A stretch of 64,000 nucleotides of DNA, taken from assembly GCA_030018455.1 (NCBI GenBank), contig JASEFU010000004.1:62001-126000 (forward strand), given 5' to 3'. How positions within the stretch are numbered: position 1 is the stretch's first letter; every line of letters begins with the position of its first letter. Source of the DNA: Dehalococcoidia bacterium. Its GTDB lineage: Bacteria; Chloroflexota; Dehalococcoidia; DSTF01; JALHUB01. Below are positions 28,754-38,344 of the stretch, piece by piece. The translations under genes were made by a program, and so were the position numbers. The notes under the pieces were generated by a model. The model was given only the letters and a program-made list of their open reading frames with translations, did not search any database and was not told where the DNA came from.

Positions 28754-31474
28754 ATGGATAGCCAGCAGATCCGTCGCAAATTCGTAGAGTTCTTCGAGAA
28801 GCGGGGGCACAAGCCCATACCCAGTTCGTCGCTTGTCCCCCACGGCGACCCGACGCTGCTCTTCACCACCGCTGGCATGGTGCAGTTCAAGCCTTACTTC
28901 ATGGGACTGGCCGAGCCTCCTGCCCGGCGCATGGTCACCGTCCAGAAGTGCTTCCGCACCAGCGACATCGACAGCGTGGGCGACGCGACCCACCTGACGT
29001 TCTTCGAGATGCTCGGCAACTTCAGTGTGGGCGACTACTTCAAGAAGGAATCGATAGAGTGGGCCTGGCAGCTCGTGACCGATGGCGACGAGGGCGTCGG
29101 GCTTCCGCACGAGAAGCTTTGGGTCAGCGTCTACCTAGACGACGACGAGTCCGAGGCGTACTGGCGAGACCTGGGTGTGCCGCTGGAGCGCATCCGGCGC
29201 TACGGCGAGGAGGACAACTTCTGGTTCTCCGGCGACGTCGGGCCCTGCGGCCCCTGCTCCGAGATCCACTACGATTACGGCCCGACGCCGGGCTGCCCCG
29301 AGTGCGAGGCGGGGACGTGCCATCCGCAGATCGGCTGCGGGCGCTTTACCGAGCTGTGGAACCTCGTGTTCACGATGTACTACCAGAACGAGGACGGCTC
29401 GCGGACCGAGTTGCCGCAGAGGAACATCGACACGGGCGCGGGGCTGGAGCGCTGGGCGAGCGTCCTTCAAGGCGTACGCACCGTGTATGAGACCGACCTC
29501 TTCCGTCCGCTTATCGAACTCATCGAGGAAATATCGGGCATGGGTCCGGACCATGACGGCCGCAGGACGGGGATGAGCGGCGAGGAGAGCCCATCGGGGG
29601 TGCCAGTCGCGCGCAGCAAGCGAATAATCGCCGAGCACGCGCGCGCGGTGACGTTCTTGCTCGCGGACGGCGTCATGCCCGGAAACGAAGGCCGCGGATA
29701 CGTGTTGCGCCGCATCCTGCGCCGGGCGATTGCGTACGGGCGACGGCTCGGGCTGACGCGGCCGTTCCTCGCTTCCACCGCCGATGCCGTCGTTCGGCAC
29801 TACAGCCCTCAATACCCCGAGCTGGAAGAGAACAAGGAACTTGTGACCCGAATCGTGTCGCTGGAGGAGGAGAAGTTTCAGAATACGCTCGTTCAGGGAG
29901 AGGCGCAGCTAACCGCGTTCTTGACCGGCCTCGGTACAGGTAAGGAAAGCAGGCTCCCCGGCGTTCACGCGTTCTACCTCTATGACACTTACGGCTTTCC
30001 GCTCGAGCTGACAGTGGAACTGGCGGCCGAGCGCGGCTTTGCCGTCGACGAGGAGGGGTTTGAGCGGGAGATGGAGGCGCAGCGAGAGCGCGCCCGCGCC
30101 GCCGGACGCTTCCGCGCCACGGAAGCGGAGATGGCAGAGGCCTACGCCGCCCTCGCTCAGGCGCGCACCCGCTTCGTGGGCTACGAGACGATGCGCCACG
30201 AGACCAGCGTCCTCGGCATCGTATCGGGCGGCGCAATGGTGGATAGCGTCGCGGAAGGTGAGGAGGCGGAGCTGGTGCTCCATGAGACGCCGTTCTACGC
30301 CGAGGCCGGCGGCCAGGTGGGCGACACCGGCGAGATAGCGGGCGCTCATGGCCGCTTCCGCGTCGAGGACACGCAGCGCACGGAGGGCGGGCTCGTCCTC
30401 CAACGCGGCCGCGTGATCGAGGGGCGTATCGCCGTCAACGACGACGTCGTGGCGCAGGTCGACGCCGCGAAGCGCTGGGACACTATGCGCAACCACACGG
30501 CGACGCACCTTCTGCACGCCGCCCTCCGCCGGGTGGTGGGCCCCCACGCCCGTCAGGCGGGCTCGCTCGTCGCCCCCGACAGGTTGCGCTTCGACTACAC
30601 CCACATTGAGCCGCTGAAGCCGGAAGAGGTCGCCGCCATCGAGTCGCTAGTGAACGAGAAGATACGCGAGGACGCGCCCGTGCGTAAGACGTGGACCTCC
30701 TACGAAGAGGCGATGAAGGCAGGGGTGATCGCTCTCTTCGGCGAGAAGTACGCCGCCGAGGTGCGCGTCATCGAAGTGCCGGAGATCGATAACGGCCGCT
30801 ACAGCGCCGAGTTGTGCGGCGGCACGCATGTCGACTCCACGGGCCAGATCGGCAGCTTCATCATCGTGGGTGAGGAGAGCATCGGCGCGGGCATGAGGCG
30901 CATCGAAGCGCTCACGGGGCGCGGCGCCGACGAGTACGTGCGCGAGCGTATCGCCGCCCTCAACCGGCTGAGCGCGCGCCTGGGCGTCAGCGGTGGGGCG
31001 GCTGAGCTGGAGCAGCGCGTCGAGTCGCTGCTGGGCGAGACGGAGTCGCTGGGGCGGCGCGTCCGCGCTCTCGAACGGGAGCTGGGACGGCGCAGCGCGG
31101 AGCTGCTCGCCGATCAGGCGGAGCGCGTCGACGCCAGCGCCGTCGTCGCCGCTAGGGTGCCGGTGACGAGCCCGGAGGCCTTGCGCGAGATGGGCGACTG
31201 GTTGCGCGACCATCTGCGGAGCGCCGTCATCGTCCTGGGAACAGTCGCGAACGGTAGGCCCAGCTTCCTTGCCGTCGTCACCGCCGACCTGACGGAGCGG
31301 GGGCTGCATGCGGGCGAGCTCATCAGCAAAGTGGCGCAGGTCACCGGCGGGGGCGGCGGCGGCCGGCCGGGGATGGCGCAGGCCGGCGGCAGGGACGCCG
31401 GACGGTTGGACGAAGCGCTGAAGCTCGCCCGAAAGCTGGCCGTCGACGGTCTGAAAGGCGTCAAGGGCTCTTAG
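28754..31474 (+). CDS. alaS: Alanyl-tRNA synthetase
   Basis: A 906-residue class II synthetase charging tRNA-Ala. The catalytic core starts QQIRRKFVEFFEKRGHKPIPSSSLVP and contains TTAGMVQFKPYFMG, GDVGPCGPCSEIHYDYG and NEGRGYVLRRILRRAI. The editing domain carries NHTATHLLHAALRRVVG and ELCGGTHVDSTGQIGSF, which supply the zinc-binding His/His/Cys/His set. The C-terminal C-Ala domain includes AQVTGGGGGGRPGMAQAGG. Everything looks intact, and length is normal. No SD sequence stands out before the ATG. It is followed by ruvX after 3 nt, a frequent partner. Confidence 0.97.
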   Translation: MDSQQIRRKFVEFFEKRGHKPIPSSSLVPHGDPTLLFTTAGMVQFKPYFMGLAEPPARRMVTVQKCFRTSDIDSVGDATHLTFFEMLGNFSVGDYFKKESIEWAWQLVTDGDEGVGLPHEKLWVSVYLDDDESEAYWRDLGVPLERIRRYGEEDNFWFSGDVGPCGPCSEIHYDYGPTPGCPECEAGTCHPQIGCGRFTELWNLVFTMYYQNEDGSRTELPQRNIDTGAGLERWASVLQGVRTVYETDLFRPLIELIEEISGMGPDHDGRRTGMSGEESPSGVPVARSKRIIAEHARAVTFLLADGVMPGNEGRGYVLRRILRRAIAYGRRLGLTRPFLASTADAVVRHYSPQYPELEENKELVTRIVSLEEEKFQNTLVQGEAQLTAFLTGLGTGKESRLPGVHAFYLYDTYGFPLELTVELAAERGFAVDEEGFEREMEAQRERARAAGRFRATEAEMAEAYAALAQARTRFVGYETMRHETSVLGIVSGGAMVDSVAEGEEAELVLHETPFYAEAGGQVGDTGEIAGAHGRFRVEDTQRTEGGLVLQRGRVIEGRIAVNDDVVAQVDAAKRWDTMRNHTATHLLHAALRRVVGPHARQAGSLVAPDRLRFDYTHIEPLKPEEVAAIESLVNEKIREDAPVRKTWTSYEEAMKAGVIALFGEKYAAEVRVIEVPEIDNGRYSAELCGGTHVDSTGQIGSFIIVGEESIGAGMRRIEALTGRGADEYVRERIAALNRLSARLGVSGGAAELEQRVESLLGETESLGRRVRALERELGRRSAELLADQAERVDASAVVAARVPVTSPEALREMGDWLRDHLRSAVIVLGTVANGRPSFLAVVTADLTERGLHAGELISKVAQVTGGGGGGRPGMAQAGGRDAGRLDEALKLARKLAVDGLKGVKGS

Positions 31475-31477
31475 GAG

Positions 31478-31903
31478 ATGCGCGTGCTCGGCCTCGACGT
31501 GGGAGATAAGCGCATCGGTATAGCGATAAGCGACCCCAACAACAGATTCGCCGTCCCGCTGACGGCGCTGGAGAGGCGCTCCCCCGAGGACGACGTCGCT
31601 GAGATAGCGCGGCTCGCCGCATCGGAGGACGCGGGCGAAGCGGTGGTGGGACTGCCGGTCTCGCTCGATGGCGTGGAGAGGGAGCAGGCTCGGCGGGCGC
31701 GCGAGTTCGCCGCACGTCTCGAGAGCGTGGGACTGCGCGTCCGGCTCTGGGACGAGAGGCTGTCGACGGCGCAGGCGGAGCGGCTTCTCAGACGCGACCG
31801 GCCGCAGCACAGACGCGAGAAAGGGGCGCCGGATGCCCTCGCGGCCGCCATCATCCTCCAGGGCTATCTCGATAGCGGCCGGGAAGCCGCCTCATCGGAG
31901 TGA
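31478..31903 (+). CDS. ruvX: YqgF/RuvX-family nuclease
   Basis: A 141-residue RNase H-fold protein of the YqgF family, implicated in 16S rRNA 5' maturation and Holliday junction cleavage. Motifs: GLDVGDKRIGIAISDP with the first catalytic Asp, VVGLPVSLDGVEREQARRAREFAARL, LWDERLSTAQAERLL, and DALAAAIILQGYLDS with the last acidic residue. An AGGAG lies directly before the ATG. The stop overlaps the SD region of mltG. Confidence 0.93.
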   Translation: MRVLGLDVGDKRIGIAISDPNNRFAVPLTALERRSPEDDVAEIARLAASEDAGEAVVGLPVSLDGVEREQARRAREFAARLESVGLRVRLWDERLSTAQAERLLRRDRPQHRREKGAPDALAAAIILQGYLDSGREAASSE

Positions 31904-31905
31904 AC

Positions 31906-32967
31906 ATGTCGCGATTCCTGCCCGCCACGGTCGCCTTTCTCGCCATCGCCGCCACGGGCGCGCTGGCCTTCGCCGTGGCCGTTGCTCCCAACACCGTCCC
32001 CGGAGCGCCGGCCGGCGAGTTCCTGGGGCCGAGGGCGCAGATGTCGGAACCGGTGGTCGTCGTCATCGAGGAGGGCGATGGCGCCAGGGAGATGGCGGAA
32101 GCGCTCGAGAAGGAGGGAGTGATCAGCAGCGCGCGTCTTTTCCGCGTGCTCGTCGCTTTTATGGACATTGAGGACGAGTTGCAGGCCGGCGAGTACGAGT
32201 TCGACACGAACATGCCGGTGCTGGTGGTGATCGACCGCATCCACCAGGGGGTGACGGCGCCCAACGTGGTGACGGTGCCGGAGGGATTGCGCCTGGAAGA
32301 AGTGGCGGCCCTTCTTGAAGAGAAGGGCGTGGTATCCGCCGCCGATTTCCTCGCCGCAGCGGATGACGCCTACGCCTTCGCCTTCCTCTCCGGACGGCCG
32401 GAAGGCGCGACGCTGGAAGGCTATCTCTTTCCCGCCACTTACGGCTTCTCCCGAAACCCGACTGCCGAAAAGGTGATCGGACAGATGCTGGAGGCGTTCC
32501 AGAAGCAGGTGGTCCCGGAGATCGTGGCGGAGATCGCGGCGAGCGAACTCGACCTGCACGAAGTGATAACGCTGGCGTCGATTGTCGAGCGCGAAGCGAG
32601 GAAGCCGGAAGAGCGGCCGCTCATCGCGAGCGTCTACCTCAACCGTCTGAAGGTGGGACTGGCGCTCCAGGCCGACCCCACCGTCCAGTACGCTCTCGCA
32701 TCCGACAAGGAGAACGTCCAGCGCTACGGCTTCTGGAAGAAGGAGCTGTCGTTTGCCGACCTCGAGGTCGAGTCGCCCTACAATACCTACAAGTACGTCG
32801 GCCTGCCGCCGGGGCCGATTGCCAGCCCGGGGCTGGACTCGATCCGGGCCGTCGTGCGGCCGGCGCGCACGAACTACCTCTTCTTCGTCGCGCGGGACGA
32901 CGGCAGTCACGTGTTCGCGGAGACGCTCGACGAGCATCTTCGCAACGTCGAAGAGTACGTGCGGTAA
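31906..32967 (+). CDS. mltG: Endolytic murein transglycosylase
   Basis: A 353-residue membrane protein of the YceG/MltG family that cuts nascent glycan strands of peptidoglycan. An N-terminal helix anchors it (FLPATVAFLAIAATGALAFAVAVAP). A LysM-like part (VVVIEEGDGAREMAEALEKEGVI) follows, then the catalytic region LASIVEREARKPEERPLIASVYLNRLKVGLALQADPTVQYAL with the catalytic Glu in the first segment. YNTYKYVGLPPGPIASPGLDSI is also diagnostic. A GTG lies at 31900, but the ATG at 31906 has GGAG 5 nt upstream and is preferred. Confidence 0.95.
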   Translation: MSRFLPATVAFLAIAATGALAFAVAVAPNTVPGAPAGEFLGPRAQMSEPVVVVIEEGDGAREMAEALEKEGVISSARLFRVLVAFMDIEDELQAGEYEFDTNMPVLVVIDRIHQGVTAPNVVTVPEGLRLEEVAALLEEKGVVSAADFLAAADDAYAFAFLSGRPEGATLEGYLFPATYGFSRNPTAEKVIGQMLEAFQKQVVPEIVAEIAASELDLHEVITLASIVEREARKPEERPLIASVYLNRLKVGLALQADPTVQYALASDKENVQRYGFWKKELSFADLEVESPYNTYKYVGLPPGPIASPGLDSIRAVVRPARTNYLFFVARDDGSHVFAETLDEHLRNVEEYVR

Positions 32968-32979
32968 GGGGTCATCGCT

Positions 32980-33837
32980 GTGAAGTCGGTGGGACTCATC
33001 GGTCTTTCTCTCGCACACTCGCTGTCGCCGCAGATCCACGCGGTGGCATTCGCGCGGCACGGTCTCGATGCCGCTTACGAGCTGTGGGACACGGCGCCCG
33101 ATGCCCTCGAAGCGCGGGTGCGTTCGCTGCGGGCAGACGGCTGTCTGGGCGCGAACGTGACGGTACCCTACAAAGAGGCAGTGGTCCCGTTTGTCGACTC
33201 GCTGGGGGAGACGGCGCGGAAAACGGAGGCGATAAACACGATCGTTAATCGCGGCGGCCGGCTTGAAGGTCATAATACGGATGTCGAAGGCTTCCGGCGG
33301 GCGCTGGAGGAGACAGGGTTCGAGCCCCGAGGTCGGCGCGCGGTGCTGCTGGGCGCTGGCGGAGCGGCGAGAGCCGTCGGCGTCGCGCTGGCGGAGGCGG
33401 GAGCGGGTGAGATCGTGCTGACGGACGTGATCCCGGGCCGGGCGCAGGCGCTTGCTTCGCGGCTCTCAGCGTTGGTTGCGGCGACCGCCGTCGAACCAGC
33501 CGGTGACGCCCTGTCGAAAGCGGTGCGCTCGTGCGACTTGCTGATCAACTGCACGCCGCTCGGCATGCGCCACAGCCCCGTCGAGCGCGACGTGCCGGTC
33601 GATGTGTCGCTCATTCCGCCGGGCTCGCTGGTGTTCGACCTGGTGTACAATCCAGCCGCCACCCCTTTGATGGAAGCGGCGGCGGCGCGAGGCGCGCGCG
33701 CGGCGGGCGGGCTGGCGATGCTGGTCTACCAGGCGGCGGCCTCCTTCAAGCTGTGGACGGGCCTCGAGGCGCCGGAGCGCGAGATGCTTGACGAGGGCCG
33801 CCGCGCACTTGCAGTATCTGAGAAGGGCCATTTATGA
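32980..33837 (+). CDS. aroE: Shikimate dehydrogenase
   Basis: A 285-residue NADP-dependent enzyme reducing 3-dehydroshikimate. The substrate domain has GLSLAHSLSPQIHAVAF and GANVTVPYKEAVVPFVD with the catalytic Lys. NTIVNRGGRLEGHNTDVEGF provides Asn and Asp contacts. The cofactor domain carries VLLGAGGAARAVGVALAEAG, CTPLGMR, and GGLAMLVYQAAASFKLWTG at the end. The start is GTG at 32980 with AAGGGG about 8 nt upstream. It follows mltG by 12 nt and leads the aroE-aroC-aroKB set. Confidence 0.95.
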   Translation: MKSVGLIGLSLAHSLSPQIHAVAFARHGLDAAYELWDTAPDALEARVRSLRADGCLGANVTVPYKEAVVPFVDSLGETARKTEAINTIVNRGGRLEGHNTDVEGFRRALEETGFEPRGRRAVLLGAGGAARAVGVALAEAGAGEIVLTDVIPGRAQALASRLSALVAATAVEPAGDALSKAVRSCDLLINCTPLGMRHSPVERDVPVDVSLIPPGSLVFDLVYNPAATPLMEAAAARGARAAGGLAMLVYQAAASFKLWTGLEAPEREMLDEGRRALAVSEKGHL

Positions 33838-33885
33838 GGTTTCACGCCAACAGTCTTCCTGCGCAGAAAGCACGGTGATGGGGGA

Positions 33886-33947
33886 GTCCTGAGGGGGCAT
33901 GCCCCCTCAGGCGGGGGTCTGGGGGTGTCCCCCAGATTCTTCAGGAC
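33886..33947 (+). terminator. Multi-hairpin structure after aroE
   Basis: A 24-nt perfect palindrome (33888-33911) is followed by an 8-bp hairpin (33918-33925 with 33929-33936, 3-nt loop) and then TTCTT. An outer 7-bp pairing (33886-33892 with 33941-33947) could instead enclose part of the set and competes with the first hairpin. The second hairpin plus its T-rich tail fits an intrinsic terminator for the alaS-aroE transcript. The arrangement also resembles mobile intergenic hairpin elements, but no second copy is visible in this window. Confidence 0.6.
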
Positions 33948-34103
33948 GCCTAGCGGGCGGGTGGGTGGGAAGACAGGCGCTCATGTTACGGCGACCTCGC
34001 CGACGCCTCGATAGGGCACTAACGCGGAGCATTCAGGGCGTTGCCAGGCGGGGAGTGTGACCGAAGGCGCGAAATGACAAAGGGAGGACGGTAGGACGGA
34101 GTG

Positions 34104-35282
34104 ATGGGAACCTTCCGTTTTCTCACCGGCGGTGAATCGCACGGCAGGGCGCTGTCCGCCATCGTCGAAGGGGTACCGGCGGGGCTGGCGCTTTCGGAGG
34201 AATACATAGCGCGCGACCTGCGGCGTCGCCAGGGCGGCTACGGTCGCGGCGCCCGCCAGCAGATCGAAGAGGACCGCGCCGAAATCCTCTCCGGCGTGCG
34301 CCACGGCCTCACCCTTGGCAGCCCCATCACGCTGATAGTCCGCAACCGCGATTGGGAGAACTGGCGCAAGACGATGTCCATCGAGCCCGCCGACGTGCCG
34401 GTCGAGAAGGTGACGCGTCTGCGTCCCGGCCACGCCGACGTCGCGGGGGCGATGAAGTACGGCCACGACGACGTCCGCTCGGTGTTGGAGCGCGCGAGCG
34501 CCCGCGAGACAGCCGCGCGCGTGGCTGTGGGCGCTGTCGCCCGCCGCCTGCTGGAAGAGATCGGGGTATCGATTAACAGCCACACGGTCGCCATCGGCGG
34601 CATTCAGGCGAAGATCGAAAGCGATCCGGACTGGCAGAAGGTCGAGGCGTCGCCGCTGCGTTGCGCTGACGCCGCCGCTGAAAAGCGCATGGCCGCCGCC
34701 ATCGACCAAGCGCGCGAGAACGGCGACAGCCTAGGCGGCGTGACGGAGGTCCGCGCGAGCGGCGTCCCCATCGGGCTGGGGAGCCACGTCCACTGGGACC
34801 GCCGTCTCGATGGACTGCTCGCGCAGGCGCTGATGAGCGTCCCGTCGGTCAAGGGCGTCGAAGTGGGCGAGGGCTCCCGGGTGGCGGAGACGCCGGGCTC
34901 GCAGGCCCACGATCTATTCCTCCCCGTCGAAGAGTGGGCGGGCCGGCCCTGGCGCCGCGCGACCAACCGGGCGGGCGGCATCGAAGGCGGCATAAGCAAC
35001 GGCGAGACGATAGTCCTTCGCGCGGCGCTGAAACCGATATCGACGCTGCCCAAAGCCCCGCAGTCGCTCGACCTGGTCACGGGCGAGCCGGTCGAGGCCC
35101 ACTACGAGCGCGCCGACGTGTGCGTTGTGCCGGCGGCGGGCGTCATCGCCGAGGCGATGGCCGCCATCGTTCTCGCCGGCGCGGTTCTCGAGAAGTTCGG
35201 CGGCGACCACATGGACGAGACTCTGCGCAACTACCGCGCCTACATCGGGAGTGTCGGTCCTCGGCAGGGAGGCCATGACTGA
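34104..35282 (+). CDS. aroC: Chorismate synthase
   Basis: A 392-residue FMN-dependent lyase making chorismate from EPSP. It begins [28 protein letters not shown]. It contains [77 protein letters not shown], and [18 protein letters not shown]. All are family signatures. A GTG directly precedes the ATG at 34104; the ATG gives the conserved N-terminus. The 266-nt gap before it holds the hairpin element, so it may have its own promoter, although none is obvious. The end overlaps aroK-aroB by 8 nt. Confidence 0.97.
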   Translation: MGTFRFLTGGESHGRALSAIVEGVPAGLALSEEYIARDLRRRQGGYGRGARQQIEEDRAEILSGVRHGLTLGSPITLIVRNRDWENWRKTMSIEPADVPVEKVTRLRPGHADVAGAMKYGHDDVRSVLERASARETAARVAVGAVARRLLEEIGVSINSHTVAIGGIQAKIESDPDWQKVEASPLRCADAAAEKRMAAAIDQARENGDSLGGVTEVRASGVPIGLGSHVHWDRRLDGLLAQALMSVPSVKGVEVGEGSRVAETPGSQAHDLFLPVEEWAGRPWRRATNRAGGIEGGISNGETIVLRAALKPISTLPKAPQSLDLVTGEPVEAHYERADVCVVPAAGVIAEAMAAIVLAGAVLEKFGGDHMDETLRNYRAYIGSVGPRQGGHD

Positions 35283-36960
35283 GACGCCGCGCCGCATCCT
35301 CCTTACCGGCTTCTCATTCACGGGAAAGTCGCTGGTGGCGCCGCTCGTCGCGCGGGCGCTGGGCTGGCGCGCGCTCGACCTCGACGACCTGATCGAGGCG
35401 GCGGCGGGCAAGCCAGTGGCGCAGATATTCGCTGACGAGGGCGAGTCCGGGTTCCGGCGCCGCGAGAGCGAGGCGCTGGCGCAGGTCTGCCGCGAGCGCG
35501 ATGTCGTCGTCGCGACCGGCGGGGGCATAGTCCTCGCCGACGCTAACCGGCGACTGATGGGCGAGCGCGGCGTCGTCGTTTGCCTGGAGGCGCGGCCGGA
35601 GACGGTGCTGCGCCGCATGCGGCAGGCAGGCGTCGAAGGCTCAGAGCGGCCGCTGCTGAAGAGCGCGAATCCATTGGCGCGAATCCGGCACCTCAAGGCG
35701 CTGCGTCAGACCCTTTATGCCCTGGCCGACCACACCGTCCACACCGACACGTTGTCGCCGGAAGCGGTCGCCGACGAGATCGTGCGCGCGTGGGAGCGGC
35801 TGTCGGGCGCTTCGCTTCTCCCTGACCGGTTCGTTCTCCCGGCAGGAGAAGTGAGCGAACCGTCGCAGCCGGAGATCGCCGCCTGGGTCGCCACCGAGAC
35901 CGCTCGCTATCCCGTATACGCTGCGTGGGGAAGTCTGCCCGACCTGGGCAAGCGGATGAAGGAGGCGGGCCTCGGCGGCAGAGCGCACGTGGTCAGCGAT
36001 TCCAACGTGTGGGCACTGCACGGCGCGGCGCTGGAGACGGCGTTGCGTGAAGCGAAGCTGAAGTGCGACTCGTGCGTCGTGCCCGCCGGCGAGGCAAGCA
36101 AGGGGCTCGACACGGCTTCGATGTTGTACGATTGGCTGGCGGCGCGGCGGGCGGAGCGGGGCGACGCCATCGTAGCGTTCGGCGGCGGCATGGTGGGCGA
36201 CCTGGCGGGTTTCGTGGCCGCCACGTACCTGCGCGGGGTGCCGCTGGTGCAGGCGCCGACGAGCCTCCTGGCGATGGTCGACGCCTCTATCGGCGGCAAA
36301 GTGGCGGTCAATCACCGTGAGGCGAAGAACATCATCGGCGCGTTCCACCAGCCGCGCCTTGTCTTCGCCGACGTGTCGCTGCTGACGACGCTGCCGCGGC
36401 GGGAGCTCGTCTCGGGCTGGGCGGAGGTGATAAAGCACGCGCTGATAATGGACGCGGCGCTGCTCGAGGCGCTGGAGCGGCAGGGGGAACGTCTTCTGGC
36501 GCTCGAGCCGGAGGCGACGGCCCACGTGGTGCGGCGGTCGATGGCGCTGAAGGCGCAGGTCGTGAGCGAGGACGAGCGGGAGACGACGGGCCGGCGCACG
36601 ATCCTAAACTACGGCCACACCGTCGGGCATGCGCTGGAGGCGGCGTCGGAGTACGAGGCGCTGCTGCACGGCGAGGCGGTCTCGGTGGGCATGGTCGCTG
36701 CAGCCGAGATCGGGCGCAGGCTGGGCGTGACGCCGCCGGCGCTGGCCGAGCGGCAGCGGGCGCTGCTGGAGCGCTTCGGGCTGCCGGTGAGGGCGTCCGG
36801 CCTGCGAGCAGAACGTGTCGTCAGGGCGATGGAACTGGACAAGAAGGTCGAGCGGGAGTCCGTCCGCTGGGTGCTGCTGGCGGACGTTGGGCATCCGGTG
36901 CTCCGCAGCGACGTGCCGGCGTCGCTTGTCGCGGAGGCGCTGGACGCCGTGCTCGGATAG
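35275..36960 (+). CDS. Shikimate kinase / 3-dehydroquinate synthase fusion
   Basis: A 561-residue fusion of two shikimate-pathway enzymes. The N-terminal shikimate kinase (about 1-175) has the P-loop GFSFTGKS (12-19), [30 protein letters not shown] and VVATGGGIV. The C-terminal 3-dehydroquinate synthase (about 205-555) has [61 protein letters not shown] and the metal-site [11 protein letters not shown] and HGEAVSVGM. Both active sites look intact, so it should catalyse steps two and five. The frame is open upstream to 35125 inside aroC. The ATG at 35275 fits the overlap and the family start. Confidence 0.96.
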   Translation: MTETPRRILLTGFSFTGKSLVAPLVARALGWRALDLDDLIEAAAGKPVAQIFADEGESGFRRRESEALAQVCRERDVVVATGGGIVLADANRRLMGERGVVVCLEARPETVLRRMRQAGVEGSERPLLKSANPLARIRHLKALRQTLYALADHTVHTDTLSPEAVADEIVRAWERLSGASLLPDRFVLPAGEVSEPSQPEIAAWVATETARYPVYAAWGSLPDLGKRMKEAGLGGRAHVVSDSNVWALHGAALETALREAKLKCDSCVVPAGEASKGLDTASMLYDWLAARRAERGDAIVAFGGGMVGDLAGFVAATYLRGVPLVQAPTSLLAMVDASIGGKVAVNHREAKNIIGAFHQPRLVFADVSLLTTLPRRELVSGWAEVIKHALIMDAALLEALERQGERLLALEPEATAHVVRRSMALKAQVVSEDERETTGRRTILNYGHTVGHALEAASEYEALLHGEAVSVGMVAAAEIGRRLGVTPPALAERQRALLERFGLPVRASGLRAERVVRAMELDKKVERESVRWVLLADVGHPVLRSDVPASLVAEALDAVLG

Positions 36961-36984
36961 GACAGGGCCGGCAACAGGAAGCGA

Positions 36985-37290
36985 ATGACGCGCGAGCAGC
37001 AGGACAGAGAACAAGTGCGAACGCTGCGGGCGACCGTGCGCGGGCTCGTGCAGATGGTCGGGTTCCGGCAGTTCGTCTGGATGCGAGCGAGCGGACTGGG
37101 GCTCGCCGGCTACGTGCGCAATGGAGACGACGGCCGGAGCGTGGAGGTCGTCGCCGAGGGGCCGGCGTCGGCGCTGGAAGAGCTGCTGCGCCATCTGCAC
37201 CGGGGGCCGTACATGGCGCGCGTCGATGAGGTCGAAGCGTCGTGGTCGGACGAATCAGGGAACTACCAGACGTTCGACGTGGCGTACTAG
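36985..37290 (+). CDS. acyP: Acylphosphatase
   Basis: A 101-residue small enzyme hydrolysing acyl phosphates. The catalytic Arg28 lies in RGLVQMVGFRQFV and the catalytic Asn46 in AGYVRNGDDGRSVEVVAEG. The usual Gly after the Gln in 'VQGVGFR' is Met here, a mild departure. SDESGNYQTFDVAY closes the protein. It lies 24 nt after aroK-aroB. A decayed copy of its last dozen codons sits just downstream. Confidence 0.92.
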   Translation: MTREQQDREQVRTLRATVRGLVQMVGFRQFVWMRASGLGLAGYVRNGDDGRSVEVVAEGPASALEELLRHLHRGPYMARVDEVEASWSDESGNYQTFDVAY

Positions 37291-37328
37291 GGATCTTGCC
37301 GTCGGCTTCGGCCCGCGGGGCAGAAGGT

Positions 37329-37371
37329 CTCCGAATCAATCAGGCAGCTATCGGACTTTCGAAGTGGCGCA
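37329..37371 (+). pseudogene. Remnant duplicate of the acyP 3' end
   Basis: About 40 nt after the acyP stop a second run encodes NQSGSYRTFEVAQ, matching DESGNYQTFDVAY at the end of acyP. Both copies share CGAATCA followed by the same codon pattern. It has no start or upstream part, so it looks like the tail of a tandem duplicate or of an older second acyP copy. Confidence 0.6.
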
Positions 37372-37495
37372 GGACTTCTTCGCGCCGACGTGGGGAGACA
37401 CGGTGACGGCCGGTCTTCGGTGTCGCGCTTCGGGGGCGGACGTCCTCCCGCTGACTTATAGGCCTCCGGTTCTTGCGGACTGCCCTGCCCGCGCT

Positions 37496-38296
37496 CTAGC
37501 GTCCCTTGAATTGCGGCTCGCGGCGCTCAACGAATGAACGGGCCCCTTCGATGTGGTCTTCTGTCTGATATAGAAGCGCCTCCATGCTATCGAGGTACTC
37601 CGCCATCGTGCGCCACTCAGTTGAGAAGCTCTTCGCGATGCCGCGCTTGATGGCTATCTGCGAAAGGGGAGCCCCCTTCTTGAGCCTCTCCGCCATTGCC
37701 ATCGCCTCGTCCATCAACCGCTCAGGCGCGACGACCTTGTTTACCAGCCCTATCCGCTCTGCCTGGGCAGCATCGACGAAGTCGCCGGTGAGAGCGATCT
37801 CATAGGCGCGGCCGAGCCCCACTATACGCCACAGGAGGTAGAACCCGGCGAAGTCCGGCTCCAAGCCGCGCCGGACAAACAGTTCGGCGAAGCGAGCGTT
37901 CTCCGATGCGATACGGATATCGCAGCAGAGAGCGATCTCCATGCCCTCGCCCACGGCGGCGCCGTTCACCGCCGCGACCGTTGGCTTGGGAAAGGCGAGC
38001 AACGGCGGCAGCGGCGAGGTAATCACGCCTTTGACGCGCCGGATCCGCCATTGCGCCTCTCTCTCCTGCTGGTCCTGTCCCAGAAATATCTGCCTGACAT
38101 CGTCACCGGCGTGAAAAGCTCTGCCTGCACCGGTGACGATGAGAACCCGCACATCCTCGTCCTCGGCCGCCTCTGTGACCGCCGCTCCCATTTCCGCGTA
38201 ACTCTGAACGGTGCCCGCATTCATGGCCTCGGGGCGGTTGAACGTCAAGATGGCAACGCCATCCTTCTTCTCGTAGATGAGGTCCTGGTACGGCAC
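37496..38296 (-). CDS. Enoyl-CoA hydratase/isomerase-family protein
   Basis: A 266-residue crotonase-fold enzyme acting on an acyl-CoA. The oxyanion hole is formed by GAGRAFHAGDDVRQI (about 57-70) and NGAAVGEGMEIALCCDIRIAS. In the catalytic region the sequence FAELFVRRGLEPDFAGFYLLWRIVG replaces the usual 'PEI..G..P.aG' Glu with Phe and has Asp after Pro. This resembles the PaaG-like isomerase/hydratase branch rather than classical hydratases. The second catalytic Glu may be in RAYEIALTGD. It stands between the acyP region and mobB with no fatty-acid genes beside it, so the substrate is unknown. Confidence 0.85.
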   Translation of the reverse strand: MPYQDLIYEKKDGVAILTFNRPEAMNAGTVQSYAEMGAAVTEAAEDEDVRVLIVTGAGRAFHAGDDVRQIFLGQDQQEREAQWRIRRVKGVITSPLPPLLAFPKPTVAAVNGAAVGEGMEIALCCDIRIASENARFAELFVRRGLEPDFAGFYLLWRIVGLGRAYEIALTGDFVDAAQAERIGLVNKVVAPERLMDEAMAMAERLKKGAPLSQIAIKRGIAKSFSTEWRTMAEYLDSMEALLYQTEDHIEGARSFVERREPQFKGR

Positions 38297-38344
38297 AGCT
38301 CTCTCCTTTCGGGGTTGTCCTTCCGTTACAATCTGTTGCGCGCT

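Noticed and set aside
30647-31810. 387-codon minus-strand ORF over alaS and ruvX
   Set aside because: It lacks domains and covers conserved synthetase sequence on the other strand.
31864-33273. 469-codon minus-strand ORF over mltG and aroE
   Set aside because: It is a shadow of two well-conserved genes; the product is Arg/His-rich with no family marks.
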